A stretch of DNA of 64,000 nt from assembly GCA_025765615.1 (NCBI GenBank), contig JAIVFJ010000259.1:1-64000 (forward strand), in the 5' to 3' direction. This DNA comes from Zopfochytrium polystomum. Taxonomy: Eukaryota; Chytridiomycota; Chytridiomycetes; Chytridiales; Chytridiaceae. The notes beneath the pieces are model-generated. The model was not told the origin of the DNA. It saw only the letters and a list, made by a program, of their open reading frames with translations, and did no database searches. Position numbers and translations under genes: made by a program. Shown here piece after piece: positions 44,634-54,977 of this stretch. How positions within the stretch are numbered: the first letter of the stretch is position 1; every line of letters starts with the position of its first letter.

Positions 44634-46359
44634 GAGCGAGGGTTGAGGGGGGATCAGGGGGCAGGAGCCCCGGAAGTCAACGGGCTGGGCTCAATGTGTT
44701 GTCTGTCTTTCAGATTGTCTGTCTGGCTGTCTGTCTCTTTGTCTGTCTCACCATCGTTTCTCTCTCTCTCTCTCTGCGACTGACAGTCAATGGGCTGTCT
44801 GTCTCTCCATCTCTTCACTCTGTCGCTCTCTCCCCGTCTCTCTGTCGCTCGCTCTCTCTCCCTGTCTCTCTCCCAGTCTCTCTGTCTTTTGCTCCCTCCC
44901 CTGCCTCTCTCTCTCTCTTTTGGGCGGGGGTTGAGGGGGGATAAGAGGCAGGAGCCCCTGACTCAAAAACATATTCCCCTCTGTCTCTCTGTCTCTTCCG
45001 TTATCTCTCTATCTGTTTCTCTGTCTCCCCCTCTCTCTGCAGTCCTTGGTGTTAGGTGGAACAGACTGGTTAGCAGCAAGAGGTACAAGACGGACCTGAA
45101 CCTATTGTGACTGTCAGTTATCCTTCTCACGATGCCCATGGGAGAGCAAGCCACTGCCAATGCAGACCTGGGTGCTGGCTTGCGCTGATGGCAAATACTT
45201 CGAGTATTAAGTGGAACAGAAACCCAGAGTCAACAGTTTTCCTCCTCCTCTGCTCAAGCAGATAATATAGGAGAGGTTTTTACCCTGTGCCAGTCACACT
45301 TGCTTAGCAACTATTACAGCTTGCATATCATTATTACGTATCAATTCTTCATAACAGAGTTTTTCTCTTTCTCTCCAGTTGGGGAGAAGGACCACCCACA
45401 AACACACATCTCCACTTCATTCACTCCTTCCACTCACTCACTCAGAGTAGACTGTTTACAGGAGTGGCAAGTACTTTATTTTCTTTTGCGCCCAATTGAA
45501 ATACAGTGTCAAAAATTCAAAAAGGAAGTCAACAGGCTGTCTGTCTATCTGAGTAGAAGTCAACGAGTTGTCTGTCTACCTCCCTGTCTCTGCTTCTGGG
45601 AGTGGCAGTCAATAGGCAGTCAACAGGTTGTCTGTCTTGCTCTGTCTCTGACTCTGTATGTGGGCTGTAGATGGAAAAGGAATAAAATTGTCTGCAATCT
45701 CTCACTCTCTCTCTGTCTCTTTCAAGTGGGGGGGTTGAGGAGGGGGTGGCAGCCCCCCCCACCAGGGGAGTCCAGGGCCCCCACCACCTAACTCAAGAAA
45801 AAGTTTTCTTCTCCCTCTCTCTTCCCTCTCTGTTTCTCTGACTCTCCCTTTTAACTTCTTTCAGCTCTTGGCTGTCTGATTCACTGTCTGCTCTCTATCT
45901 GTCTATGTCTCCATCTGTCTGTCGCTCTGTTGGTCTTTCAGTCCTTTATGGCAGTCTCACTGCCAGGGGGGGGGGGGGGTTGACACACACACACACACTC
46001 TCTCTCTCTCTCCCTCTCTCTCTCACTTTTTTTTGTGTTACAAAACTGCTGTGTTCCAGTCAAGTGGACCACAGTGGGCATCAGTGTCCCCAAAACAGTG
46101 TGAATATTGCCACCAATCCAAACAGATGCGTGGGGTGGCTGAACCCCCCACCCCCCCCCCACCCAACTTAAATACTATTTCTGCTTATGATTTTGCAAAG
46201 TCAACTCGGCTGTTGTTTCTATCAATCAATGATTTGTCACCCTCAGAAAGGGGCAGCAAAATTCAAAAAGGAAGGAAGTCAACAGGCTGTCTATCTATCT
46301 GAGTGGAAGTCAACAGGTTGTCTGTCTACCTCCCCATCTCTGGGAGTGGCAGTCAACAG
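43705..46359. repeat. Dispersed repeat block with long TC microsatellites
   Basis: 43860-43935 carries GGCTTTGCAGCTAAACTG and CCAATCAAAAC, as at 16897-16985. 43960-44640 is almost entirely TC/TCTG microsatellite. 44690-44930 repeats part of it (a block around GACTGTCAGTCAATGGG appears twice, about 44410 and 44775). 45470-46350 repeats the 16180-16560 arrangement. No gene is seen; the long serine/leucine frames are microsatellite translations. Confidence 0.7.
44166..44225. repeat. (TC)n microsatellite
   Basis: The purest part of the surrounding TC-rich block, about 55 bases without interruption. A second pure run lies at about 44546-44630. Confidence 0.9.
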
Positions 46360-48494
46360 TGTGAGGACGACAGGCTGTTGAGCCTGCGACCTCAAATAAA
46401 AAGAGTATACCCCGCTTTTTTAACTGATAACTTGTGAGGATTATCAATTTGACTTGACCAAACAACGTTTCACAAAGTGACGTAACATGGCTGGACCCCA
46501 TTTCTTATTATTTTCATGGGTTATTATTGTCCCTGCAAGCCGAACCACTGAGATTTGGACTGTCTCTTGGCCGCGGCCATGTATATTATTCATGTTATTA
46601 TTACGCACTAAGTTGCAGGCCGAATGCCTCAGGCCGCTCTGCACTACTGGCCAGAGGCCCTCTAGCTCAGTGGTGTAGAGCGCTCCCTTCAATGGGGAAG
46701 GTGCTAAGTTCGAGACATGCTGGCAGTCACTGACTGAATGATGCAGAAATGCTAAGTTCTGCACAATGACTAAGCCTTGCCCCCTCACTTTTGAAATGGA
46801 TTAGGATGATGTGCTTCAGTGGGTAGAAGTACAGAGTCCAGGTGTACACAGAGCTAACACAGAGCTGCTACATAAGCTACCATGATGAAAGGCCTCATGA
46901 AAGGGTATGAGATCATAGGGTTTTTTCTCCTTTCTTTATTGATGATTTTTACTTATTTTTTCAATTAGTAGTTTATCCTGTTTTACCTGTTTTTACTGTT
47001 TTATCTTTTATTTATTTGTTTGTTTGTTGTCTCTGTGTGTGTCTCTCTTTTCTTTTGTGGCTGTGAGTGACTGTCTTCCTCTTTGCACCAACCAGCTCTC
47101 CCCATCTCCTCCATCTTTCTTGGCAGCTGATGCCAAGAAATGCTCCATGATTTTCTGAGCTGTCTTCCTTGTTTGATGGCTCAGCCCCATTGTTTGGTGA
47201 CTCACTCCTCCTCTCTCTTCTTTGTTGTTTTATTTATTGTTTTGTTCTTTTGTATATGTTTTCCCCTCTTTTCCCTTCCTTCTTCCTTCACCCTGCTGAT
47301 TCCAACCCTCTCCTATTTAAGCAGCCCACCCCCCATTCTTGTTGCCCCTCAGAACCTGTACCTGAAGTCTTCTTGCCTGCCCTTATTCCTTCTCTGACTG
47401 TGTGTATGAGCTGGGGGTGGCAGTCCCCTGGTGTGTGACAGGAGAATTGGTTCTCTTGGCCATTTATGGCAGTGTGTTGGGTTCAAGTCCCAGTGCACCT
47501 CACCATTCTGCATACTGTTTAGGCTGGTCTGGGGTAGGAGCTACTTGATGATGGAAGGTGGGAGGGTAAAACTGTGGTAGTGCCTCGCCAGTTCCTGTCA
47601 ATACATCACTTCAAATCCAGGTCTCTCAAGGTGATATGAATGAGTTGGCTGGTCAGGTATTATGTGGTGGTATGGTCTCTCTGGTATTCCTCCCTGTCCC
47701 TGGTGATGGTTTCTTTGGCCTTTGGTGGGCCTGGTTCGCTGGGTTCAGACCCTCTTCCTTTCATGCTAATACCTGTGGTTGTCTTTGGTGTCTTCCTTGT
47801 GTGTGGGAGTGGGAATTTACCTTCCTTGCTTCTAAGACAGGTTATTCTCTCTGGCCTGGTGAGGCAGAGGTCTGTCTCCTGGTAGGATGAAGTAAGAAGA
47901 GTCCCACTGTCTCCCACCCTGGTTGCACCCTCTTTCTTGGATTGAGTTGGAACACTCTCCTTGGAGTGAGACAAGTTGTGTCTGGTTCTGTTAGGTGGAA
48001 AACAGTTCTGATTTGGTTCAACAGGCACCTCTGCACACAAACTGTTCCTTGTGTCTGCCCTTTGTCTCTCCAACCCCCTCCAACTCAGGGTTTGACTTGT
48101 TGGTTATTTCTTTGTTGTTTCTTTTAATGGGTTGTAGTGGCTTGTCACTCCCCTTACCGATTCCGTCGGTCTTACTGATTCAGTCAGTTCTGTCTCTGGT
48201 CTAACTTGGCTTTGGCCTTGTGCCCCAGATGAAACCCTTCTGTGTCTTGCACCAGAGAATTATGCTTTCTATTGTGATTGAGTCTGTTTCATGCTTTGGT
48301 GAGAAACCCCTCTTTTGTGTTAGAGATTTATTTGTGTTTTCTTGGGCTTTTTAAGACTCCAAATACACTTTCCTGTCTAGTGCCCCTAGACACCCTCCTT
48401 TTGCCCCTTTTCATTAGTCAGGATTGGTATTTAGGTCCATGCTCTAGTTTCCACCTATAGCCCTAGGTGAGGAGTTAGAGAGCACAGTCTCACA
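46360..48494 (+). mobile_element. Solo-LTR-like element, copy B, 2135 bp
   Basis: Starts TGTGAGGACG and ends CAGTCTCACA. Perfect 4-bp target duplications ACAG flank it (46356-46359 and 48495-48498). It interrupts the dispersed GGCAGTCAACAGG repeat. Inside are a tRNA-like SINE head (46657-46725), a TATA-like CCTATTTAAG at about 47316 and a second tRNA-like segment near 47432-47502. No protein family is encoded; open frames of 60-137 codons recur in copy A because the sequences match. An LTR-like layout (terminal TG...CA, internal TATA, short target duplication) suggests a solo LTR. Confidence 0.75.
46657..46725 (+). repeat. tRNA-derived SINE-like head, copy B
   Basis: CTAGCTCAGTGGTGTAGAGC is a good A box, with the D stem GCTC/GAGC perfectly paired. 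An anticodon-like stem CTCCC/GGGA encloses a TTCAATG-type loop. AAGTTCGAGAC is a good B box. The acceptor stem does not pair, so this is a tRNA-derived promoter of a short element. Confidence 0.6.
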
Positions 48495-49114
48495 ACAGGC
48501 AGTCAACAGGTTGTCTGTCTTCCTCTCTGTCTCTGACTCTGGCTTTTGGCTGTTGGTTGATAAGTTATCAAATTGTCTGTGACCTCTCTCTTTTGAGTGG
48601 GGGGTTTGAGGGGGGGCTCAGGCTCGTGACTCAAAAACAATTTTCCCCTATCCCTCTCTACATGGCCTGCCACTGCATTGATTGAGGACTTCCACACTCT
48701 TCATGTATCTTTCGTTTTGCCAGCCACACTCTTCAGTATCTTCTTTTTTTCAACTTTTTTTTTCTTTGGGAAGGATTGCTTACAAGTCAAGGCATCCCTC
48801 GTAAGAAAGAAAAGGGCGCGTAAACTTTTTCTGGTCGATCCACCACAGGGAGATTTGACCTAATACGAGTTTCTTGTCAACGTGCAAATCCAAAGTATGA
48901 AAGGTAGTCCACACCCCCTTCAACGCTCCGCACCTTTCGGTCCAGGAAAAATCGAATGCTACAGGCGCACCAGAAATCAGGACAAGATTGCAGAGTCTTG
49001 AAACACACCATTCGACATGCATGCACAGGAGACCAACAGCGCGCCAAGCAAAAGGGAATATTCATGTCGTGCTTGCATGCAATATAAAGTGTGCGAATGG
49101 GCACCAAAAACTCG
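48495..49114. other. Dispersed repeat tail and downstream region of the ankyrin gene
   Basis: 48495-48790 continues the dispersed repeat broken by copy B (compare 16600-16860: GATAAGTTATCAAAT, then GTGGGGGG and CCACTGCATT). 48790-49114 is unique and lies 3' of the ankyrin gene. No gene is seen. Confidence 0.55.
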
Positions 49115-50217
49115 TCATGGACCGCCGGGTCCCTGTTTCGACGCCGACGCCGACGCCGACGCCGACTGCAGCAGGGCGACGAGCGCCGGATCGCCTGCAA
49201 TATCAGCAGGGGTCCTGCCGCGCCGGTCGCGGGCGGTAGCCAATGCGATGAGGGTGTTTGGTGGTGGTGCGGATGATTCGGAGGAAGAGGATGACGACGA
49301 CGACGATGACGAAGGCAGCGGCGGGTGGTCGGCGAGTGCCTTCAGCAGCAGTCGCGCGCATTCGATGGAGCCGGACTCTGCGGCGGCGTGGAGGCACGTC
49401 TGGTCGTCGCCGAGGGTCTTGAGGGAGGGATCGGCACCGCGCGAGAGCAAGAGGGCCGCGACGGCGGCGTGGCCGCCCATGCAGGCGCGGTGCAGGGGCT
49501 GTTTGAGTGAGAGAGAGAGAGAGAGAGAGCGAGCTGGCTGTCAGTCGTTTTTGGTCCCATCGTGCGTTTTGCTGCACCAATCTTCTTCAATCGTGGCACT
49601 GCACATCGCAAAAGCATGTGCGCTCACGCGCGAAACACATTACGGGTAACCACACGAAATCTCGTGTGCTAATGCGCGCGTACACAAGAACAAGCATGAA
49701 TGATCGCGCACCTAAACGCGCGCTAACACCCGCACACACGTAACAAGCACGAAAGATCTCGCACACACACACACACACACACACAAACACTCTCCCTCTC
49801 TCGCTCTTTTCGTATCATCATAATCACCGTCGAGCCGAGGCCTTCCGTTCTTCTGTTGACGTCGGCACCCTTGTCAATGAGCAGGCGGCAGACGTCGATG
49901 CGGCCGTGGCGGGCGGCGAGGTGGAGCGCCGTGTAGCCGGACGAGTCGACGGCGTCGACGCCTCTGTTGCTATTGCTACTGCTGTTGGTCGCGGAGAGCG
50001 CCTTTGCGACCTTTGCGAGATTGCCCGCCTGCGCGGCGCCGTGCAGCGAGCGCACAAAGTCGAGCTCGCGCAGCGACTGTGCGTAGGCCGTGCCGGCGCC
50101 GCTCGACGCCGCGCAGCCGCAGTCGCCGCCGGCGTCGTGGCGGTGGTCGCTGTGGTGGCTGTGGTGGTGGTGGCTCGTTTTGGTGGGAAGGTGGCGGGTT
50201 GGTGGTCGTTGTAGGTT
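49115..50217 (-). CDS. Ankyrin-repeat protein (5' end unresolved)
   Basis: A protein-interaction scaffold with at least three to four ankyrin repeats. The upstream visible exon runs from an in-frame stop at 50218-50220 to 49828, the intron is 49827-49499 (329 bases, GT-AG) and the last exon is 49498-49115. Repeats read LRELDFVRSLHGAAQAGNLA, GYTALHLAARHGRIDVCRLL, then across the splice GLGSTPLHRACMGGH, AAVAALLLSRGADP, and TCLHAAAESGSIECARLLLK. A 12-Ser run precedes the last, partial repeat RRGRTPADIAGDPALVALLQ. No ATG exists in the open part before LRELDF, so a short first exon must lie upstream, or an acceptor such as CCACCACAG near 50160 is used. The gene is divergent to ERG27, with about 280 bases between them. 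A function beyond binding cannot be given. Confidence 0.78.
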
Positions 50218-50496
50218 TTAATTTATTTATTTATTATTATTATTTTTTTGGTTCAGTTGATTGGATGGGCTCCGGCAATGAATTGTTGCTGGTCAGGCCA
50301 CTTTTCTTTTCTTTTTTTTTTTTTTTCCCCTCGCTCGCTCTCTTTCTCTGTCTCTCTCTCGCTCCGTCTCTGTCTCTGCCTCACACTCTCTCGCTGTCCC
50401 TCTCTCTCTGTCTCTGTCTCTGTGTCTCACTCTCTCTCGCTCTGCCGATCTTGCACATGTCAAAAAGTGGTGCCACCAAAAAACAAGATCCGCCCC
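50218..50496. promoter_or_regulatory. Divergent intergenic region with TC microsatellite
   Basis: About 280 bases between the ankyrin gene and ERG27, holding an ATTT/ATT-rich piece (50219-50248), a T run (50310-50328) and a TC/TCTG microsatellite (50330-50450). It must include the ERG27 promoter and probably the unlocated first exon of the ankyrin gene. Confidence 0.5.
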
Positions 50497-52184
50497 ATGG
50501 CAATCCCCGCCGCCGCCGAGGCCGCCGCCGTCACTGGGGCCGTGCGCGCCGTCTACGTTGTGACCGGCGCAAACTCGTTGAGTAAAGACGACGATGATGA
50601 ATGATGAAGTGGGAGAGGAAGAAGAAGAAGGAGAAGAAGAAGAAGACGATTATGAAGAAGATGAAGAAGAACGCGTGCAGATAGTCGGAGTGATGCGAAA
50701 CCGTTTTGCTTGGTACACTCCGACGCTAACATACACATTGCATGCTGCGAACGTACATTCATACATGCAGGGGTGTCGGGTTAGGCATCGCAGAGTGCAT
50801 CCTCGCCGACTTTCACTCGGGCCGCGTCGGCCCCGATGGATGGTTCCCCAACTACGCTTACCCCGCCGCAACACTGCTAAAGAATGTCGCCGACGACGAC
50901 AACTACGACTCCAACGACGTGGCCGAGGGAAAGCAGAGCAATGGTCGAGAAGTCAACTCCAAAAGCAGCACGAAGACGGTTCAGAAACAGCAACGCGGGC
51001 AGCAACACCGACGGCTGCACCCGGACCCGCATCCCCGTATCACCGTCGTGCTCGCTTGCCGTAACTCCGCCAAGGCGGACCACGCTCGCCGCCAGCTCCT
51101 CCGCAAGTTCTACCCTTCCGCCATACCCCAACAATCACCACCGCCAGGCTCCTCCGCCACCGGCGCACCGGAGTCGCCGCTGCAGCCGCCCATCGACGAA
51201 ACCAGCGACGGCGCCGCCGCCGTGCAAACCCTCCTCCTCGACCTATCCGACCCCTCGGACGCGCGCCGCGCCGCGCGCGACATCGCCCTCCGCTTCCCCG
51301 CCCCACGCTACCGCCTCGCCGCCCTGGTCTTCAACGCCGGCGCCGTCGGCGTCGAGCGCCTCTCGCTCGGCTCGGGCACCCTCGCCTTCCTGCGCCGCCC
51401 CGCCGACCTCGCCGGCATGTCGGCCGCCTCGCTCGTCCAGACCCGCGGCGAGCGCACCCGCGACGGCAGGTGGGGCGCCGCCTTTGCCGCAAACTTTTTC
51501 GGTCATTTCGTGCTGCTCAAGGAGCTCTTGCCCGAGCTCGAGCGGTCCGCCGCCGGCGGCGCCGGCTCCGTACGCGTGCTGTGGACTTCGTCGCGCACCG
51601 CCGACAAGAAGCACTTTGACAGCAAGGACATTCAGGGATTGAGAAAGTGAGTTGTGTGTGTGCGTGTGTGTGTGTGCGCGGGTTCGCGCGCTTGTTTGTA
51701 ATGGAGTGTGCGTGTGTGTGGGTGGGATTCCGTACGTACGCGCGTATGTATGTGTGCCCACGCGATAGCGCGCGTGTTCGGAATGGGAGTGTGCGTGTGT
51801 GCGCGCGCTATCGCACGCGAGATTTGATGCTTGCGTGAGCGGATGCACGAGCACCGCGCGCGCACGTGTCTACACGTGCGGTCTCGTGTGTTCAGTGACG
51901 CTGCGCTACGGCACTCACAACCCCTCATCCACAACCTCCCCGGCAAAAACAACCAATAACCAACCACCCACCACCACCACCACCGACGCATAGCCCGAGC
52001 CCCTACGAGTCCGCAAAGTACCTGATCGAGCAGGTCGCCGCCGCCATGGCGCCGTCGCTGCGAGAAAAGGGCATCCTGTCGTTCGTCACGGACCCGGGCG
52101 TCGTCTGGTCAAACATTGTCAGCGGCATCTTTCCGCCGTCGTTGTTGTACCTCGTCATTCTTTTGGTGGGTTGTTGCGTGCGTG

Positions 52185-52228
<44 letters not shown>

Positions 52229-52832
52229 CAGCGCGCGTCATTGCGCGTGTTTGTTTTGCGTGCGCAAGTATGCGTTGGCGCGGCGCGAGACCGTCCACTT
52301 GCGTGATATTCCATGTTCCCTAACGCACCTCCCGCCTACCCCGATCACCTCCCCTCCCCTCTCTCAGTTCCAACTGCTTGGGCTCTCGGGCATCAGCCTG
52401 AACGGCCGCGACGCGGCGACGCCGACGCGGTTCCTGCTGACGCATCCGCGGCCCGAGACGCTGCCCGCCGACACCGTCTACGAATGCAGCACGCGACTCG
52501 GCTCACGGCTCGGCGTGGTCCTCGGCAAGCGGCTCCCCGTGCCGTCGACTTTGTCGTCGTCGTCGTCGTCGGCAGCGACGTTATTGGAGACGACAGAGGG
52601 AAGAGGAGGAAGAGGAGAGGGAGCGGATGGGCATGCGGACGGCGGACCGCGGCTGCGCCAGCAGCGACGGCTGAAGCAGCAGGAGCAGCAAAACCGGCAG
52701 CGACTATCCAAGGCGCTGCCTGCGCTCGTCGAGCTGGAGGCCCGGCGGGAGGCGGCGGCGGAGGCGGCGCAGCAGCTGCTGGCCGAGGCCGACGCGCTGT
52801 GGCGGGAACTGGTGGAGCAGAGCGGCGCGTGA
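50497..52832 (+). CDS. ERG27: 3-ketosteroid reductase, short-chain dehydrogenase (ERG27/HSD17B7 family)
   Basis: NADPH-dependent reduction of the 3-keto group during C-4 demethylation of sterols, at the ER membrane with the Erg25-Erg26-Erg28 complex. Exons are 50497-50576, 50771-51646, 51994-52165 and 52368-52832; introns are 194, 347 and 202 bases, GT-AG. The product is 530 residues, against about 340-350 in yeast and human. Motifs: TGANSGVGLG (23-32, split by intron 1), TVVLACRNSAKADHARRQLL, FNAGAVG, FAANFFGHFVLLKELLP, VLWTSSRTADKKHF (catalytic Ser), and PYESAKYLIE (Tyr and Lys of YxxxK, formed across intron 2). SGIFPPSLLYLVILLFQLLG is the membrane-associated helix typical of HSD17B7. Extra length is low-complexity insertion near residues 45-95 and a Ser- and Arg/Gln-rich linker before the final helix. 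The intron-1 donor at 50577 was chosen because only it restores the Gly-rich loop. Confidence 0.88.
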
Positions 52833-53695
52833 AGGAAGCGGTGGAGATGGCGGCAGCGGGAAGGAAGGGAGGGAAAGCCCTTTGCCTCTCCCTCTCTAGT
52901 CCTTGTTCACGTTCCTACCTTTCCTTTTTCTCCTTTGCACGTGCCTTGTTTCTTTTTTTTTTTTTTTTGTATTTCCTTTGCTCTTGAAGAAGCAAAAATG
53001 GGGTCGTGCATCAATGCGCATTCCGTTTAGAGGGAAACCCCGCGGTGCTCGGTACCGCGACCGTTGCAGAAAGCATCTACTAATACATCCATAAAGAAAT
53101 CTGAATGACTATTGAGGTAAACCCCGAAACCTCTTCTTCCTTTTGCATAATAATACCTTAGTCCTGTATTTTTTTTTGGTCGAACTGCGAAGAGTCGGAA
53201 AGAAGCAAGTGGAAACGATTTGCAGCAGAACGACCTGTGAAGGAAGGCTTCAGGAATTTGTGTGATGCAAATTGCACCTTGACAACTCGGCAGAGCCAGG
53301 AACTCTTGCTAAGGGCCTCCTACCCAGATCCTCGTTGGTTTTTAGGACAGTTTGTCGCCATCACCGGACTTGAACAACTCACACCTTTACTTGACTGCAG
53401 GCAGACTCACAAGAAGACGGAAGGCCGGAGGTCGCGGCAGTCGAGGACGCGAACGGCTGCTTTTTATTTCTTAGTTTTATTTTATTTTATTTTATTTTAT
53501 TTTATTTGGCCGATGGACCTTCTCCTTACGCTCGAATAACTTTCAAACAAATCCAGGAATTCTTTGTTACTTTTAAAATTTATTTTCTCATTTTTTACTT
53601 CCACTATTGCGGGTACCTCAGTTTCGTTCAACGCTACCTCCAGAATTATGCACGAAGGAGGACGGAAGAACGCTGCGCTCCCGATTTGCACATAA
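52833..53695. other. Convergent intergenic region
   Basis: Between the 3' ends of ERG27 (+) and the ribosomal protein gene (-). 52900-52985 is T-rich. A (TTTTA)n run of about 8 units lies at 53470-53510. Open frames at 53237-53539 have no motif. No gene recognised. Confidence 0.6.
53470..53512. repeat. (TTTTA)n microsatellite
   Basis: About eight pentanucleotide units. Confidence 0.9.
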
Positions 53696-54766
53696 TCAGT
53701 TAAGTCGGTAGGTGTAGGGCATGAAGCCTTTGGTTCGTGGGGAGAAGGGAGGGTAAAGGGCGAGAAGCGAGAAGCGAGAAGGTTAGGCTGCTCACAATGT
53801 CATGGTTGGAAGATGGCATTGGCACGGACGGCAAAAGAAAGCGAGGGCGGGTGGCAACTCGAGGACACCGTGCAATTTTGATCGAAACAATTTCTACGAA
53901 TGAAGGCGCTGCTTACCCAACGCTTGCGATCTCCTGATGGCGCGCGACAGACGGCGCTGGCTCTTGATGGTAAGGCCTTTAATATTTCAAATTTACAAAA
54001 AGGTAAGAACATAACGTTGTTCTCCGGAGCTCTACGGTACACACACACGCACACACGACCTCAAATTTACCCACCAGTTTTCCATCGAGGCTTGATGTGA
54101 CCCATCTCGGTCACAAACGACGAGAGCAGCTTCGTGTTCTTTGTTGTTGAACAAAATAAGGTAGACGATCAAAGACTAGAGTTTAGACGATCACTTTTTT
54201 CTCTCTCTCCATGCGACGCACCTGGTACTCGTCGAGCGGGTCCATCTTGAGCACCTTGAACACATCGACCTTTGGTGCATCCTTCAGCGTCTTTGCAAAG
54301 CGCGGCAGGTTGCGCTCGTTCAGGTCCTCGGGTCGGTATTTCTGCGCGAAAAGAGAGCAAACAAAAAGAGGGGGGGTGATCACAAGAAGATTAGTATTTC
54401 TAACAATTGGGCTGATGCCTCCATCCAGTCGCACGGCCCGCCCGTCCATCCACCCACCCACAATCTATGGGCCGCACGGATCGCATACGGTGGTGCGGGA
54501 GGGAGGGGAAACCCGTGTGGAGATAGAGGAAAGGGAGCCAAAAAGAAACAACTGCACCTCGTACGGCAGAAAGTTCCTCCGCTTGACGGAGCCAGAGGTG
54601 ATGCGCGAGACTTTTCCCTCGGCAAAGGGGGCGGGGATCGCCAGGTCGTTGAAGGAGCGGCGCTGCTGGTATTGCTGCCGCTGGAAGGTCGAGGGGTCGA
54701 AGGAGGCAGGACGCAGGAGAAGGCAGAAGGTGGGGGCGATCCACGACGACGGCCGCGATGATGAAA

Positions 54767-54803
<37 letters not shown>

Positions 54804-54841
54804 CGAGGTTGATAGTGTCGCTTGTGTTGATGCTGTTGCTG

Positions 54842-54872
<31 letters not shown>

Positions 54873-54977
54873 GATCTTACCTCGCGACGAGGCTAGGGAG
54901 GCGGTGGAGAAGAGGGTCAATGATGACGGCAAGAAGCGCGCAGCTCCGCGGCTGACAAGGGCGGCCACTGCTGACAT
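53696..54977 (-). CDS. RSM18: Mitochondrial small-subunit ribosomal protein bS18m (five exons)
   Basis: Component of the mitochondrial ribosome small subunit. Exons in order are 54977-54558, 54341-54222, 54138-54075, 53976-53917 and 53727-53696; all four introns are GT-AG and phases join. The product is 231 residues. The N-terminal 100 or so residues are Arg-, Ala- and Ser-rich (MSAVAALVSRGAARFLPSSL) with a long Ser run, as for a mitochondrial presequence. The bS18 part reads VDVFKVLKMDPLDEYQ, then NTKLLSSFVTEMGHIKPRWK, TGLTIKSQRRLSRAIRRSQA and LGFMPYTYRLN. These match the family pattern NPLxxYxN...FVTxMGxIxPRxxTGLxxxxQRxxxRAIRRxxxxGxMPxTYR. The splice sites were chosen because they give this uninterrupted match. 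The last three exons are very short (64, 60 and 32 bases). The Ser run comes from a (GAT)n/(TCA)n microsatellite at about 54765-54802. Confidence 0.85.

Noticed and set aside
43892..45110. Long Ser/Leu-rich frames up to 272 codons
   Set aside because: Direct translation of TC/TCTG microsatellite in three frames; no protein signal.
46657..46725. Functional tRNA gene
   Set aside because: A and B boxes and the D stem are good, but the acceptor stem does not pair, so it is a tRNA-derived repeat.
50457..50496. Upstream ATG for ERG27
   Set aside because: It is out of frame with the conserved reading frame; 50497 is the only ATG that leads into the Rossmann fold.
53237..53539. 100-codon frame downstream of ERG27
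   Set aside because: It ends in a TTTTA microsatellite, has no motif and lies in a convergent 3' region.
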